DNA of 64,000 nucleotides from Spongospora subterranea f. sp. subterranea (GCA_049724395.1 JAUGWO010000156.1:124001-188000), one strand, 5' to 3'; shown: positions 12,619 through 25,462, counted from the stretch's first letter. Numbers and translations are program-made. The notes: a model not told the origin generated them from the letters alone.

Positions 12619-13173
12619 TGGACGATATTAAATTATTGCCCGACAATGGTCAACAGCACAAGGGGCATAACTTGATGAGCTCTATATTAATCTACAATTA
12701 ACCTGTTCAACTGATGGTCGTACGGTTCAAATAACAGTACGACACAACCAGATCAAGTAAATTAGGGGCGATGGGGTTAAACGGCAGAGATGTGTTCGGT
12801 GCAGTGTCTGGATGTAGCCACGAGGAGATGGTCTGGTCTGGTCTGGTCTGTCGACTGTCTGGCAGAGTCGGCAGATGCGTGACGGAGGATGGCCAAGGTG
12901 GCGATATAATCAGGGAATGTGGGATAAATAACGGGAGCGGGGACCCCTGGTCAACCCAGGACCCACACACTAATTAAGGGCTTAGGTTGTTCTCATCATA
13001 TATCTGAAACATTCATCATCCAAATGGCGCTTATTACCGATCGTGGCAATCGGTATTATGGCGCTGTTTCACAACGAAAATTCCACGAAAAAATAAACAC
13101 ATTTGTATGGGTTATATTTGAGGGGAAAACATGAAATTTTATATAACATTGAGTTGATAGGTAAAGTATAAGT
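12619..13173. other. Intergenic, with a short TGGTC tandem repeat
   Basis: About 550 bp upstream of the FUSC-like gene and downstream of the small complex-I-like gene. A (TGGTC) repeat of four units lies near 12830-12850. No supported gene seen. Confidence 0.5.
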
Positions 13174-13463
13174 TTAATGTCCTTTTGGCTTAGTAAAAGC
13201 GGATTGTTCAGCATCTGTCGGGTATGTAGGTAATATTAGAGGCCTGACCGTGTGAGCATCAGCGTACGTCGCCAGCAGAACGCTTGCTAACGCGATTCCG
13301 CCTATCGCCACCGCTGTGGGGGCCTTCCATCCTCTACAAGTTACCGATCAACACTCGAATTCAGGCACCGACTGATCAAAATCCAATACCGTGGATAGCA
13401 CCACCAGCCCCCCGTCGGAGACCAAACATATTTCGGGAAATCATATCTGGCATCGCCTCCCAT
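13174..13463 (-). CDS. Small single-TM mitochondrial protein, complex I accessory subunit-like
   Basis: A 77-residue protein hidden by a 56-nt intron. Exon 1 is 13463-13390, exon 2 is 13333-13174, and the junction restores WWCYPR|GWKAP in frame. The N-terminus MGGDARYDFPKYVWSPTGG and the GGWW motif resemble small plant and stramenopile NADH-ubiquinone oxidoreductase accessory proteins that begin MGG and carry a GGWW motif before one membrane helix. Here the helix is APTAVAIGGIALASVLLA. The stop follows FTKPKGH. The likely place is the inner mitochondrial membrane as a complex I accessory subunit. Family recognition is from memory of the motif, not from a search, so the exact subunit is left open. 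Confidence 0.65.
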
Positions 13464-14445
13464 TGCAGTATTCAATTCGATTTGGGGTCGATTGAAGATG
13501 AATAACTCAACTTACAGCGGTGCAAGAGGCCCCGCCATTCAATCAGTTAACATTCATGCGCAGCCTCTAGCACTACATACGGTAGACTATGTAGGTAGGA
13601 AGATGGCACTACAGTACCTCGGGAGTGCAGTGCGGTGGACTACCGAGAGCACTGTGCGGTGGTCGGTGGACTACCTGTATACAAGTCAACCGGTCGTGAC
13701 TGTGTTGAGAGGCCCCGGTTCACCTCTGCCCCTCGAGTTTGTTCTGCGAAAGATTGGGTCATGAGGGCTGTGAATGAGACCGCTCCTCAATTTTTCGTGG
13801 GCTGCATCAGTGCATATAGACCGCATTGGTTTGATATTCGATATAACAAAATAGAATAAGAGTAAATTTAACGTATAATAATGTGAACCTTAGTCGTTGA
13901 GGGAGATCAATTCGTTGAGAACTTGATTGTGTTGAATTACAGTAGGAGCTAACTACTAAGACTGCTTTTGATAAGCCCCAAACCCCACTTTTGAGCCAGT
14001 ATTTTCACTTCCCTGATTTCATTTCACTTCCCTCTTGTGCAGGTGACTTGGCTGGGGCGAGGGGACGTCGCAGACCACCCTTTGTTGAAGCGACTCATTT
14101 TTCGGGAAAATGATATGGAGTTAGGGAAGTGAAATGAACGCCGCGTTCCAAGATCGCATGCGACAAACGCAACTCGCCCCCGAACCCAATCCGTGCAGCA
14201 TGCAAGCTATGCCAGAGATGTTGAACAGATGCAGAGGCGGGTTGAAATACCCGAACTGTGGAACTCTAGGAAAGCTCCTAACAATTCTGACAGTATGCAC
14301 ATTGCGTTCCTGTAAAATGACACGAATGGTATATTGGGGCAACCGGTCATCACAGCTTTTTGTTTTCAATTCCGTTATCAACCTGTTTTGGAACGGCGAC
14401 TGAATATCACTAGATGCAGTTATCAGCATGTCGGAATCAGTCAAA
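13464..14445. other. Intergenic stretch with short inverted repeats
   Basis: About 980 bp between the small complex-I-like gene and the tRNA. Open frames are below 110 codons with no motifs. It holds an inverted 13-bp pair, 14021-14033 and 14123-14135 (atttcacttccct and its complement), plus a third copy in direct orientation near 14002-14013. A short imperfect direct repeat (gtgcggtgg units) lies at 13629-13665. Nothing else is supported. Confidence 0.45.
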
Positions 14446-14532
14446 GCCTCTTTAGCTCAGTTGGCAGTAGCGTAGGTCTCATATCCAAAAAGAGAAATCC
14501 TGAGGTCGCGTGTTCGATCCACGCAGGGGGCA
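14446..14532 (+). tRNA. tRNA-Met (CAU), elongator type, with 13-nt intron
   Basis: A full cloverleaf can be drawn. The acceptor 5' gcctctt pairs with 3' agggggc, with wobbles at two positions. The D arm is GCTC-AGTTGGCAGT-AGC, the T arm gcgtg-ttcgatc-cacgc, and A is the discriminator. The anticodon CAT is at 14480-14482, followed by A37, and a 13-nt intron (14484-14496) in the canonical position interrupts the loop. The body resembles eukaryotic elongator tRNA-Met (CTCATAA loop). A run of seven T at 14535-14541 is a good Pol III terminator. Confidence 0.9.
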
Positions 14533-14825
14533 CATTTTTTTGTACTTTGTATGTCATTATTTAGAGTAGAGTATGGATTCATCGTAAACGTGAGCACGCA
14601 TGCGATAAAAATCATGGCCAGAGACGTCCATTTGCAGAAAAACATGTTCACTGAACACTATCGGGACAAGTTCGGAAATCATTTGAACTAATTTACCCTT
14701 TGCTCGAAGACGTGATCCGTTTATGGCATCGGAATTTGCTGATGATCTAGCTTGGCGAAAAGTGAGTCAGCAGAGCCAGCGTTCTCGTGGGCAGTCATTC
14801 ATGGACCATTGATACATCTCTGACA

Positions 14826-16060
14826 TTAGGAAGACCAATCGTCAGTCATCACTTTTGACCTCGTGTTCAGAGAAAATGAAACTTTCAAATATCTCGAAAT
14901 AAAATCCTGATAATCAGGATTGTCCCGCCTCAGCTCTTGAATCCAGCCGCATATTGTCCTGTGAACGTCTAAGCGCAAAAGAAGGTCCTTAATCACGAAG
15001 GTATGAGCTTGTGCCCAGAGGTCGCACTTGTACCGCCCTTTGGCCTTACCCTTAGAATATCGGTACAGCAGACCTAACACAAATGTGTTGAACTCGATCA
15101 AAAAAAAAACCGCAAACGTCTCAGGTCGAGTCAATCCCGGGCAGTGCCAGGTCACCAATCGACTTGTTCAATCGGAATCATACCACAAGATTCGACGGAA
15201 GCAACAGCCCTTGTCTACAATTATGATTCGCCTTTTTGATTCGCCTCTTTTTATACATCTTGCAAACGGTGACATTGGCACCATTGTATCAAGCCCAAGA
15301 AAATAACTTGAGTCAAGCTTCAACAAAATGTTTGTTTCCTTGTACCTGACTGGTGTGAAACCCCAACAATGTGTGCCAAATTAGAGTTTCAACGTGCATC
15401 AAAACAGAAGAGCAACATCAATGAACCCGTCTTCTACGATATCAGGACACTCAGATTCGCTCAGCGACAAGGAATTGAAACTGTTGTCGTTCTCTGATAA
15501 CTCGCCAAATGATCCTGAAGAATCATTAGGCTATCGGCGATTGCGTGTCTAACTTTTCCTGCTAAGAGATGAATGATATCAGCAGCACAAACTATTTGCG
15601 GGTATTTGCTAAGCAAACTAACAATGCCCTCGACAGCATCGCAAACTATGTATGGTTCTGGGTTTTTACTTATTTTGCGCCATAACAATGTCGCCATGAT
15701 GCCTATACTCTACAGTTCACAACCGGATCATCACAGGTCAAAGTTGGCAACAATTCCTGTCAACTACAATTTAAAGTCGGATTTTAAATGGTCACGACTC
15801 GCGATCCTCTTTGAAACCATTTCCGTCTTTAAGTCATCGACCTCTACAAAATTTCAAAGTAATGAAAGCAGGATTTAACGCATATGTTGTACCAGAAATG
15901 GCTCGAGATTTGAAACCCGGTAGCATCTCGATCATAGGTAAAAGTCTTGACGCCTGTCATGGCAGCCGGCTAATCCCTCGGTCACCGTGGTGGATCAGGT
16001 CGAGGAAGTGTTGTGCTTCTGATATGCGTTTTTTCACAAAGATAGGAAAAGTTGGATGAG
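14826..16060 (-). CDS. Unidentified spliced gene (hypothetical protein)
   Basis: Several minus-strand blocks look coding and are joined by plausible short introns, but I do not recognise the family. Near 16030-15950 the reading is VKKRISEAQHFLDLIHHG, and a 36-nt GT-AG gap leads to VKTFTYDRDATGFQISSHFW. At 15461-15697 a helical block includes DAVEGIVSLLSKYPQIVC and DIIHLLAGKVRHAIADSLMI, with spacing like helical (HEAT/ARM) repeats. The last block, 14826-15158, contains DLWAQAHTFVIKDLLLRLDV and ends KVMTDDWSS before the stop. The N-terminus is unresolved. A plus-strand frame at 15421-15550 (MNPSSTISGHSDSLSDKEL) overlaps and cannot be fully excluded. Confidence 0.35.
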
Positions 16061-16775
16061 AGTAAGAAAAGATTTTATTAACTACCTACACCTGTTGGGA
16101 TAAAACGCTAAAGCGGTGTTTAAACGGTTTGCAAATGGCACTTGACGATCTATTTGCCGGTTAAATTTTCCAGTCGTGGAATACAAAAAAACACGTCACA
16201 ACATTTTATGCTCAGACGGAGCGTCTGCGATGCTCAGAAGACTCTGAGACAACCTTCAAACTGTACAGTAGTTGTCAATGCCCGTTTGATGTTTGAACGT
16301 CATGTTGCACCCGTCCAAATAAAAAGGCTTTTCTTTGATGGCACAACCTGGACTTCCGAACCTACAAGTCTGAATATGGAAAGAATAGCCTGCTGTAATG
16401 CAGTTGGTTGCAAAAAGCTAAACTTTTGTTTGTACAAGGTGGATGCGAGATACAAGCGAAGACGAATTTGTAAACGAAGGAGGTTGAGCAGCGAAAAAAT
16501 GTGCGAATTCTATCCAGCCTGCTCCGCATTTCACGCTTGAGACCACGAGAGTGTTGATTGCGATGAAACACAGACATTAAAATGTACCACCTTCGCGATG
16601 CATTTACGGAAGTTTAAGGCAACAATCCAGTTTTGATACTTTATAACTTTGATCGGCGAGTGATGGCCACGACGGGAAGGGCAGTTCACACTATTAGTCG
16701 CTATGTTTTCTCGGTAAAAATAACAGTCGTGTATATTCTCAATCATTGACAATAAGTATAAAACAACAATATTAA
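16061..16775. other. Intergenic or unresolved stretch
   Basis: About 700 bp holding a 132-codon plus-strand open frame (16142-16540) that is basic and Cys-rich but has no motif, and a competing minus-strand frame. Codon pattern does not favour either, so no gene is called. Confidence 0.3.
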
Positions 16776-19101
16776 TCATTCACGTTGTGCACGAATCCGG
16801 TCGCTGAGCCTAGCGAGGAAAGTGCAGATGGACTGTGCCGTAGGCCTTCTCCTCCAATCCGCGGCAATGCAACGCTCGACCAGTTGACGAATGTTCTGCG
16901 ACCGAATGGTCATCACCTGACAGGATGCCTAAATAAACAAGGGAAAACGCAATGTAAGTTTATAATAAACCTGTTGATTTCGACGCTGTGGATCAGGTTG
17001 CTGCCCAGTAAATATTTCAGCTACTAATGCTCCAAACGAATATATGTCGGATGCGGTGCGAAAAACCAGAGGAACATTTGATCCTTGAAGAACCTGAACT
17101 TAAGAGTTACCTGTAGGTTTGAGAGTATGATGAACAGACAACCTCAGGAGCAGAATATATAGGCGCACCCTAATCAGAACACTGGAATTTAATCGACCAC
17201 GAACAAAAATGCAAATGATCAACTGACCGGTGCAGCAGTCGCAGTCTGGTCAACAAAGTGGGCAGAACCAAAATCAGACAGTTTTACCGCTGTGATACTG
17301 CCTGTAGGAAATAAGAGTTGATGCCAGAAAATGATGAAGAGGTTACCATTATCGGCAAGTTCGCAAAGGACGTTGGCCGACGATAGGTCGCGATGAACAA
17401 TTGGCGCCGGAGTAAGATTATGCAGGTAGTACAACGCTGCGGCGATGGCAGATATGACTTTCAAAGCCTGGTGAGCAGGGAACGGTTCAGCTCTTCTGAT
17501 CAGAATTGCACGTAACGACGTTGTCATCTTTTCCAATATTAATAGTGGTCTAAGTACAAATATCGATTATCGCGATTGGCAGTATATTCGCCCCTTTCTA
17601 AACCAGCTTACACGTCCTCCTCATCAGTACAGGCTCCATAACATTTTAGTAGATGAGGATGAGATAATAATGAATCTGGAAACAGACATTGTTGAACTAT
17701 TTAGATTACCTGACGACGAACTTATCGAAAAATGTTTTGCATATAGAAAACAATAAATCAAACAAACCACCAAAAATGCCGTTTGTTTCAAGATAAACCC
17801 GGCAAAAATTCAGTTTAAGAGGTAATTGCTTAATTTTACAGCAAACCAACAAAAGCCGATGAAAGGTGCAACTAAGGACATACAGAGGTACATTTCCCGT
17901 TCAAACAAACTTCGATTGTAAGGAGATAAAATCACGCCATGGATGGATTTGATAGCAACTGGGCACCCCCGCCATATTCCACTTCTAACCGACCCATCTG
18001 CCAAGGTATGATTTACAGTAAGGTAATAGGATGCTTCTGGCAAATACATGCTCCGGTGCCAATCACCTCCGCGCTGATCTCCAGTTCGTGCCGGTCCATG
18101 ATCCATCCAGGCCGACAGAGATCGCGAAACTGCTGCACTATTGACGATGCAGGTTGGCTGGTTATTTCTTGTTGTTGGCCTAACTCAAAATTCTGCTGCC
18201 GAGCTTGGACAAGCTCTTCTTGTAGACCTAAAGAACGATGATGAAAATATGAAAGTGTATTATTTTTACACAGGACTAACGGTGTATTTGGTCGTTGGCC
18301 GACAAAAGCTGATGCTCTAAACCTAATACGAGTTTTTTGTTCATGAGACACGCTTACGATACCGATGGCTGTACGTTAACGAAAAAACCTGATATTCTGT
18401 TAGACGCGGAACTAACATCCTCCATCCTTTCTAAAAAGAAATACAATAAGCAAATTACTATTATCTATTACAAAAAGAATACGAGAATGTCTCTTTTGAA
18501 AACAAGGTGAATGTCAAAATAACTAAAGTGTGACTTCTTGAAAACAGGAACTTAATCAATCAAAACCATAAATTTACTGAAATATTAGGCTCTAAACGAC
18601 AACAGGATCTACAAAAAATCTGCAATATGGACTTGGTTTTTGACGTACGTTGAAGTTCAACATTTACGCCATTTATTTCACCCTCGAACTCTATAGTTCG
18701 TCGATCAACTGACGATACCTAATGTTGTCGTTGTTTACCTCGAAAACGCTCTGCAGACCGACTGACGTCATTGTTCAAACCTGACGGGCCAAAATTAATT
18801 TTCCATAATTGCTTCTCGTGCACATTTTCCGAAACCTTAAATCACAGCTGGATAACGCGGAATGTGTGTCAATAAATTCCTAACCGGTTATAGTGTAGTG
18901 AGCATGGGTTAGGGCTGTCTGAAGCTGTAAAACCTGTTGAGCTAGATCCTGGCAACATGGACGAGGGGCCAACGAAATTCGATCGGCGAATTCCCTGGCC
19001 ATGGCATCGCCATGGCGGTCATCGCCTGCCGCCAGGGTGATGGACTGCATGGACCTGGCCAGGCCAGCATTATCATCAGATCCATCGGCCGCCCACATCA
19101 C
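16776..19101 (-). CDS. TKL-like protein kinase with N-terminal coiled coil
   Basis: Active-looking protein kinase split by many short introns. The start at 19101 (MMWAADGSDDNAGL) leads into helical segments (DLAQQVLQLQTALTHAHYT; later LGLQEELVQARQQNFELG), so a coiled-coil or oligomerising N-terminus of roughly 150-200 residues is likely. The kinase domain follows: ISAEVIGTGA for the Gly loop, CPVAIKSIHG with the catalytic Lys, IVHRDLSSANVLCEL, KLSDFGSAHF, GAPIYSAPEV, ASDIYSFGALVAEIF and CIAADWRRRPTA. It stops at 16776 soon after LARLSDRIRAQRE. HRDLSSANV and the overall spacing resemble tyrosine-kinase-like (TKL) Ser/Thr kinases. Its pathway is unknown. It is divergent from the LRR gene, with 517 bp between the starts. 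Confidence 0.85.
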
Positions 19102-19618
19102 CCTTCAACACTAACTACATCATCATCGCCATCATCATCATTACTGCTAATAATTCATTGCGCAACAAATCATTCCCCAATCCGCTCTACGTCACCGCCA
19201 CCAGTTGATCAGGTGATTATGTTTCAGACGAGAGTTGACTGTCACGACACGTAATTTATGGCCATGGACATGGTCTGCCAGGGATGGAGCTAGATTGACC
19301 ATATTGGCTCAACTCAGACACTCATGAGTTATCTTTCCAACGCTGTATTCAGTCAACCCGTAAACGGATATTTCGTTGTTCTCTGCAAACCGGAATGAAT
19401 TTATTGATATTAGAATGTGGAAGCACGGGCTCTGATCATTCGTCCGTTTATACTCTTGTTGTTGTCCATAACACTAATTGAACAGCAGAACATGATAATA
19501 TCGTGAAGAACATCAGCTTGAACACATGGGAAGTATTCGATCGATTTCCAGTACTTGTTCTCGTCCCCTTTGCTCTTTCGACTACCCGAATCGAGGGCTA
19601 AATTCCTGGAAAGACAAC
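19102..19618. promoter_or_regulatory. Divergent intergenic region between kinase and LRR genes
   Basis: This 517-bp gap lies between two outward-facing start codons and so must contain both promoters. It has ATC/CAT trinucleotide-rich stretches (19110-19150). No TATA-like element could be assigned with confidence. Confidence 0.4.
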
Positions 19619-21259
19619 ATGGCAGCGACGTTGGTCGCCCGGCGAGAGCATCGGTTTCGGGCAAGGTCCCAACCTGGTAATCGGTTTCAGGCGAACCTTG
19701 CTGAGGTTCGATCCACATTCCTGGCCGTCTGCAGAGAGCGGTCGGTTCCTAAACCGGTGTCGGCGATAATTGCCAGGCAATTCGCCACCGCAATTCAAAG
19801 AGGTGCAAAAATATTGGATGAAAAAACGGCACAAACTTTTCATGTACTCCAGACAATTTTACCTATAAAACTTGTTCTTCCGATTCCCAAGTGTTTCCTC
19901 ACCGGATCCGTATTATCATCTTTGGTTTAACGCTGTCGTTTCGGATTTCACAGGCACTGAGCTGAGAGAAATTGTTGTGGGCGATTCAATCGGTCCAGAG
20001 TGCGTTTTGGCGTTGGCCGCAGCCATCCGGCTGAATTTCTACACCCCAATCCGTCGCCTATCGTTGTGGAAATGTGCAATTGGGGATCGTGCTATGATCG
20101 GATTGGTGAATGCCCATTCATAACATTCCCTGATTTTGCCCCATTTTCCCCTATGGTTTCCAAAAAAGTCCCAAAACAAGTTTCACTGGACGACTCACCG
20201 AAACCGCTTTCGATATGAAAAACTGCAAATTGATTAGTGGTCTTGATTACAGTGCCAATCTATTCCCAATCTGCATAATCTTGTGACTCTGGAGGTCGTT
20301 GGATCTGATATCACGTCATCCAGCTGTATGGCGCTATCGTCGGCTCTGACACAGACTAATTCCCCAAGGCTAGCGTCGTTGAATTTCGAGTAAATTCGCC
20401 TGATTCATCATTTCACTCTGGCCGCTTCCTGATTGCCGTTCTGCGTTTTCAGCTATAATCTCATCGGAACGAGTGGATTGCGTCATCTGGCAACTGCATT
20501 ATGCCGCCAGGCCAGCCAAGGATTGAGAATCCTCAACATGGGGTTCTGTGATCTTGACAACGAGTCAGGGCAGATCATCGCATCGATCTTGACGGCGCCA
20601 AAATGCGCAATCAGGTTGAGATATCACCGATACGGTGAGGGTTCCCCAAAGTTGATCGGCACGCTTCAATAGGGCAATGAACCTTGAGGGAAATGTTCTT
20701 GGCGATTCGGGACTGTGCACGATATCATCAGGATTGGCGATGAACCTGGCTATTGAGTCCTTGAATGTCTCTAACAATCGCATCGGATACGATTCCCATC
20801 ATGATCATTTTTCTTCCTTCTGTCAGGCAATTCACCAATGTCGATCACTCATGTACGTCGATTTCGGGTCCAGATCGGCCTTGTGATGGATTGACCGAAA
20901 CAATACTCCAGGTCCATTGATCTGTCTGGAAATCGGATCACAGAACAGGCGGCATTGAGTATTGTGAATACGGTGATGGAATCGCCTCATATCAAACAGC
21001 TACACCTTAGCCCAACATTACGGCCGGATCTGTACCATAGAGTAATTGATGCTTTACAACACAATCAACGTATCCGACAATGGGATCGCCCACAGGTTTC
21101 TCATGTAATCTCTTTTGCAGTAAAATGGTTATTGATGAAGGTTTATAGGCGAAAGCAGAGCCAGAACGAAAGAACCGGAGGCAAATGGAAGAACGACGAA
21201 ATCGCTTGATACAGGAATTCCTTGACTCGCAAGCTCAAAAACGGCTTTGGTCGGCGTAA
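19619..21259 (+). CDS. Leucine-rich repeat protein (RI-like LRR)
   Basis: Cytosolic-looking LRR protein without signal peptide or TM helix, probably a protein-interaction scaffold. The start at 19619 (MAATLVARREHRFR) follows a non-coding stretch. Repeats read like ribonuclease-inhibitor/NLR types: TPIRRLSLWKCAIGDRAM, IGTSGLRHLATALCRQ, LRILNMGFCDLDNESGQ, MNLEGNVLGDSGLCTISSGL and IESLNVSNNRIG. Four or more short introns separate them. The last intron, about 21096-21149, joins QWDRPQ to AKAEPERKNRRQMEERR. This gives a basic, charged C-terminal helix ending QKRLWSA at 21259, which looks better than reading through to 21209. Exon borders in the middle repeats are approximate. Confidence 0.75.
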
Positions 21260-21386
21260 AAGGGTCAATAGCTTCGGCAGTTTCATAATACATCTGAGAA
21301 GTTAATTAATCAACTTGCTGTTTAGTAATACGACTATGGTTGGGAAAGAAGTTAGCATTGATCGAAAAATCGCCCGTCATGGGAAC

Positions 21387-24300
21387 CTATTTCCGCCTTG
21401 TTTGGCAATTCTTTAAAATGATATACGTTGTCGTGGTAATTGTGACGAACGCGCATGAGAGAATCAGGATGTTGTGATCAAATTGGTCCCAGCTAAATCC
21501 AAAATTTTGCAGAATTGTATCGCCGTCAACGTTGACTTCAATTCCGTTGAAACCCTTCGGGTCGAGAATTAACGGCAGATTGTGAAACTCGTTTGCCATG
21601 ATGGAGCTGTACGCGTAGCTGATAAATGATGTGCATGAGAGCGCAGACAAAGCAGACGTACTGCTCCCGGCATTGAGCAAGAGCCCACCAAATACCTATA
21701 AACACAACCATTAGAATTGGGTTAAATCATTGCAATATTCGAGATTACCATGGCATAAATGAAATATAGTATGCCAAATAAATTTGCTTGACCCAAGTTG
21801 GAGCTAGCGGCTGATATTAAAAAAACTGAAGAGCCCGACACCATATTTGTCAGAATTAATACTCCAACAAATCGCATGAAGTGGGCCATATCAGGTTGAA
21901 GGCCAACCAGCCAGTAGGCAATACATGAGAATAATGCTGGTGGTAATACACGGAAAGGAACTAAATCAACCAGCAACTTCGAGGCAAAATATGGGCCTAT
22001 GTAAGCACATTAGAAAAAGTAGTTCAATTTACTGCGTTTACCGATTGTATAAAATCCAGCAAATCGTTCTCGCCAAAGCAAAATGCGATCCAGTACAACT
22101 GTAGACCATTTAGTTTGCCATCAATGACGTGAAATCTTGATATGCTTACAGTGACCCATTGAAGACATGTTGAGTAAGGACAAGAACAATATCGCAAAAA
22201 ACAAGAACCCAATCTGAGCAAAATTCAATTCAATCTGTCCATATTCGTATCCGACCGATTCATGATACAAACCCTGTTTTGTGATCCCACGATGCGATTG
22301 TCTAGCTGATAAAAGATGAGGCCGGTAAGAACCGCCACGACCATCGTCACGCAATTGTACATGAGCAACAGCGATGGATCGCGGGCACTATGTCGAAACG
22401 CCCGCAACGTCAGTAGCTTGCATTGATTTAAACGCGATACGCGCTGGACTGATCGTAGCGGCAAACTCTTCACATACTCCTATTATCATCATTACGACTA
22501 TAAGAGTTGAGACATAGATTGCAGATGGTCGAAAGTCGAAACGATATGAAGCTATGCAAATACGATGCTGGTGAAAGGTGACAACAACTACAAAATTGGG
22601 CATTTGTGCAAAACTCGACTGAGGACTGAAGGACGAAAGGGAAGAAATCACCACCAAAGAAATATAGCAAAGGTCCCCATGGGCAGGTTAATTTACCAAA
22701 CCTTAGATTGAATATTTTCAATCACACTATTTGCCATGTCGCGACAATAGGTTGACTCTTCGAAATGACGGACCTGAATCCGATTTACGAATGGCTGCAT
22801 CCACAGTCGTCGGAATACTTACGATTGCGGTATTGAAAGCGGTTGATCGATTGGACAAAGCCTCGACAAGGAATTCAAACGGATTCGCGCCAGGTTTCAT
22901 TGTCTGTCCCGTCTCTTGTTCGAAAAACGCGATGGCTTGATCCGGCGTCCCATTGAAAGCCATCGTTCCGCCGCGACACATCAGCACTACCTAAACAGAT
23001 CGATTTGGCAAAAGAAAGAATTAGCAGACTAAGATATCATTACCCTATGAAATAGTGGGAAAAGATGTGAAGGAGGCTGGTGTATGGTCAACAGCACCGC
23101 ACATCGATCACGAACTGCACGTCGACGTAAAGATTGGATGACCATATCCGCATAAAAGCTATCAAGGCCGCTGGTTGGCTCGTCTGCTAGTAAGATTCGA
23201 GGATCGGCGACCAGTTCCACTATTCATGATCCAGCACATCAGTTCAGGTAATTTTCTGGCTGTGGACACATTTACCGCCAATTGCCAAACGTCGTCGTTC
23301 GCCTCCGGATATCCCGCCACGTTCCAAAGTTCCAACCTGATATCTATGATCAGGGTGTTGCGAGAGCACAAACTGATTGATACCTTAGTTGTGGCAACTT
23401 TTACAAGAGCCAGTTCTTCAATTACGGCTCTCACTCTGGCCATAATTTCGGCATCGCTTGTATCAGCACTTAACCTCATCCGAGCACTGCAATCGAGAAT
23501 CAAGACCTAATCTCCGTCCAATAATATGTTCTTACCTAAAGTCTAACGTCTCCCAAACTGTCATCGTTGAAAGATTGTAATCCTCCTGAACAACGTATGA
23601 AACCACATTTTTTCGGTGGACATTGAGGTCGCCCTTGAAAAAAATCAGAATTCCCATTTGCTTTGGAACAAAAAAGCACTCACAAAAATATCCACAAATC
23701 CTGAAATAACGCCTTTCTTATCAATTCCGCCAAGAATATCCAGTAAAGTTGATTTACCGGCACCACTAGCGCCTGTACCAAAGAACATCAAACGAGTATC
23801 ACGACAGCGTGGATGCAGATCAACCTAAAATAGCGACCATTTCACCTGGATGGACGATCCCTGTGCTCTTTGACAAGATTAGCTTAGGTGGGCGACGTCG
23901 ACATAACAGTCCATGGCGTCGAGAACTCATCCGATACCCGACATCTTTCCATAACAACCCAAAGGTTCCATGTGGGTTCATCGATGATGGTAATGGTTCG
24001 TCAGGAATATCATCTGAGAAGGAGGTTTAAGCAAACAAGAAAGACTGTACTGGAGGTGGAATAACCGATCAGGATGGCGTCAGGATGATTTGATAATTCG
24101 CTTGAGTTTGAGATGGGACTACCAGTGGATAGACGTTCATAGCCGCCGTCGTCCTTGCCAAAGTGCTTATCAGGTTTGTCATGGCTATGGTCTAGCATCA
24201 TCGCCTTGATAGCCGGAGGGGGATTGTTCAACTCCATATTTACATAAACTGCAAGCACAGCTAGCACAAGATACATCGATAGGGCTAGGCTTGACCAAAA

Positions 24301-25462
24301 TCCCATCTGATAAAGCAGATTTACCGATCGAGAATGATTCATCAGGTGGCATACTGACCATTAACATTTCTGATGATTTGTCGATTGCTGGGGCGTTATC
24401 TGGTACATAATCTATTTTGGACACACAAGATCCCGTCATGCAATTAACCGGAATCTTGACATTAACAAACGCATCCTAAAAGAGCAAGGGCAACATGTTA
24501 ACATCACCATGCCACAAACGTTCCCAATTGTTCGAATCGAGGCAAAAACAAAACGGCAAAAGGGTCAGCAGGTTACGAGACCACTTACCAATCCGACAGT
24601 CATATTGATGTTATGACGCTGCGTGGGATCAATCAGGATGGTCAATGGTGTTTTCTTTTCCTCAAAGCTTTGAATTATCGATTGCAGAGCCACAGGACAC
24701 GATGGATCCGTACAGATTTCACACGCTTTTTTTGGACAGGATAAAGTTGATAATGTCCCTGAAACGATCGCTGAGTTCAATTGAGACAAATTATCGACCA
24801 CCGATGGACTACCAGGTGTGTTGGCCAGAAGCGAACAGTCGGAAACGGTGCATTTGAAAAACTGAATAATCGGGCCACACATTCCTTTGGTCTTTGATGT
24901 TCTAGTCCATAATGCAACAACTGCTTGTCGGTTAGGAAGATCGAGCGTAATATTCATTCGATGATCTGAGGCGACACAGCACCATGTTACAGAACACACG
25001 TTGCGTTGCCCATTCCAATGCCATTTCTAACCTTGAAGATTTGCCAGCTGTAGTATTGGGGTAATCTCAGCGGTGCATTCCATGTATTTAGCAGCAGCAC
25101 TGTTGAGCATTGACGAGTCGTACATGAGCCGAGACGTCTCACAGACGTCGGAGTTTGACGGGTTGATAATATCGCAGCCAACGCCAGTATATCCCACTGG
25201 ACACGTGCATCGGGTAACTGGAGAAGGACCTTTGCATGGTCTAAACGACCAACAAACCGCTGACCTGAGCAAGTGCAAAAACCGACGACATCGGCGCAAC
25301 TCACCGTGTTGTTTGGCAGTCGTGAGCGCCAAACGCACCGCCATTGACGCACGTTATGGAAGCGGCCTGGCAGGTCGTGTTCACATTCTGGCACGGGCAC
25401 AGGCACTGATCCTGTCCCGAACCGATCGCGATCAGCGCCACCAGTATCGCGACCAGCATCAT
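21387..25462 (-). CDS. ADP1-type ABCG half-transporter with EGF-like ectodomain
   Basis: Half-size ABCG transporter with a long extracellular N-terminus, the layout of yeast Adp1 and plant ABCG24/28. The start at 25462 gives a signal peptide (MMLVAILVALIAIGSG), then Cys-rich QCLCPCQNVNTTCQ and an EGF-like CTCPVGYTGVGCDI. A roughly 250-residue lumenal part and one TM helix (SSLALSMYLVLAVLAVYV) follow. The NBD comes after several short introns: GEMVAILGASGAGKST (Walker A, intact after splicing), signature GGISGGERRRLAIGV, Walker B ILLADEPTSGLDS and H-loop LLTIHQPP. The C-terminal half has ABCG-type TM segments, the extracellular loop before the last helix and the tail ILKNCQTRRK. The ectodomain role is unknown. 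Confidence is high for the family, moderate for each exon edge. Confidence 0.88.

Noticed and set aside
11308-12631. Several plus-strand frames of 60-120 codons
   Set aside because: Antisense shadows of the FUSC-like gene.
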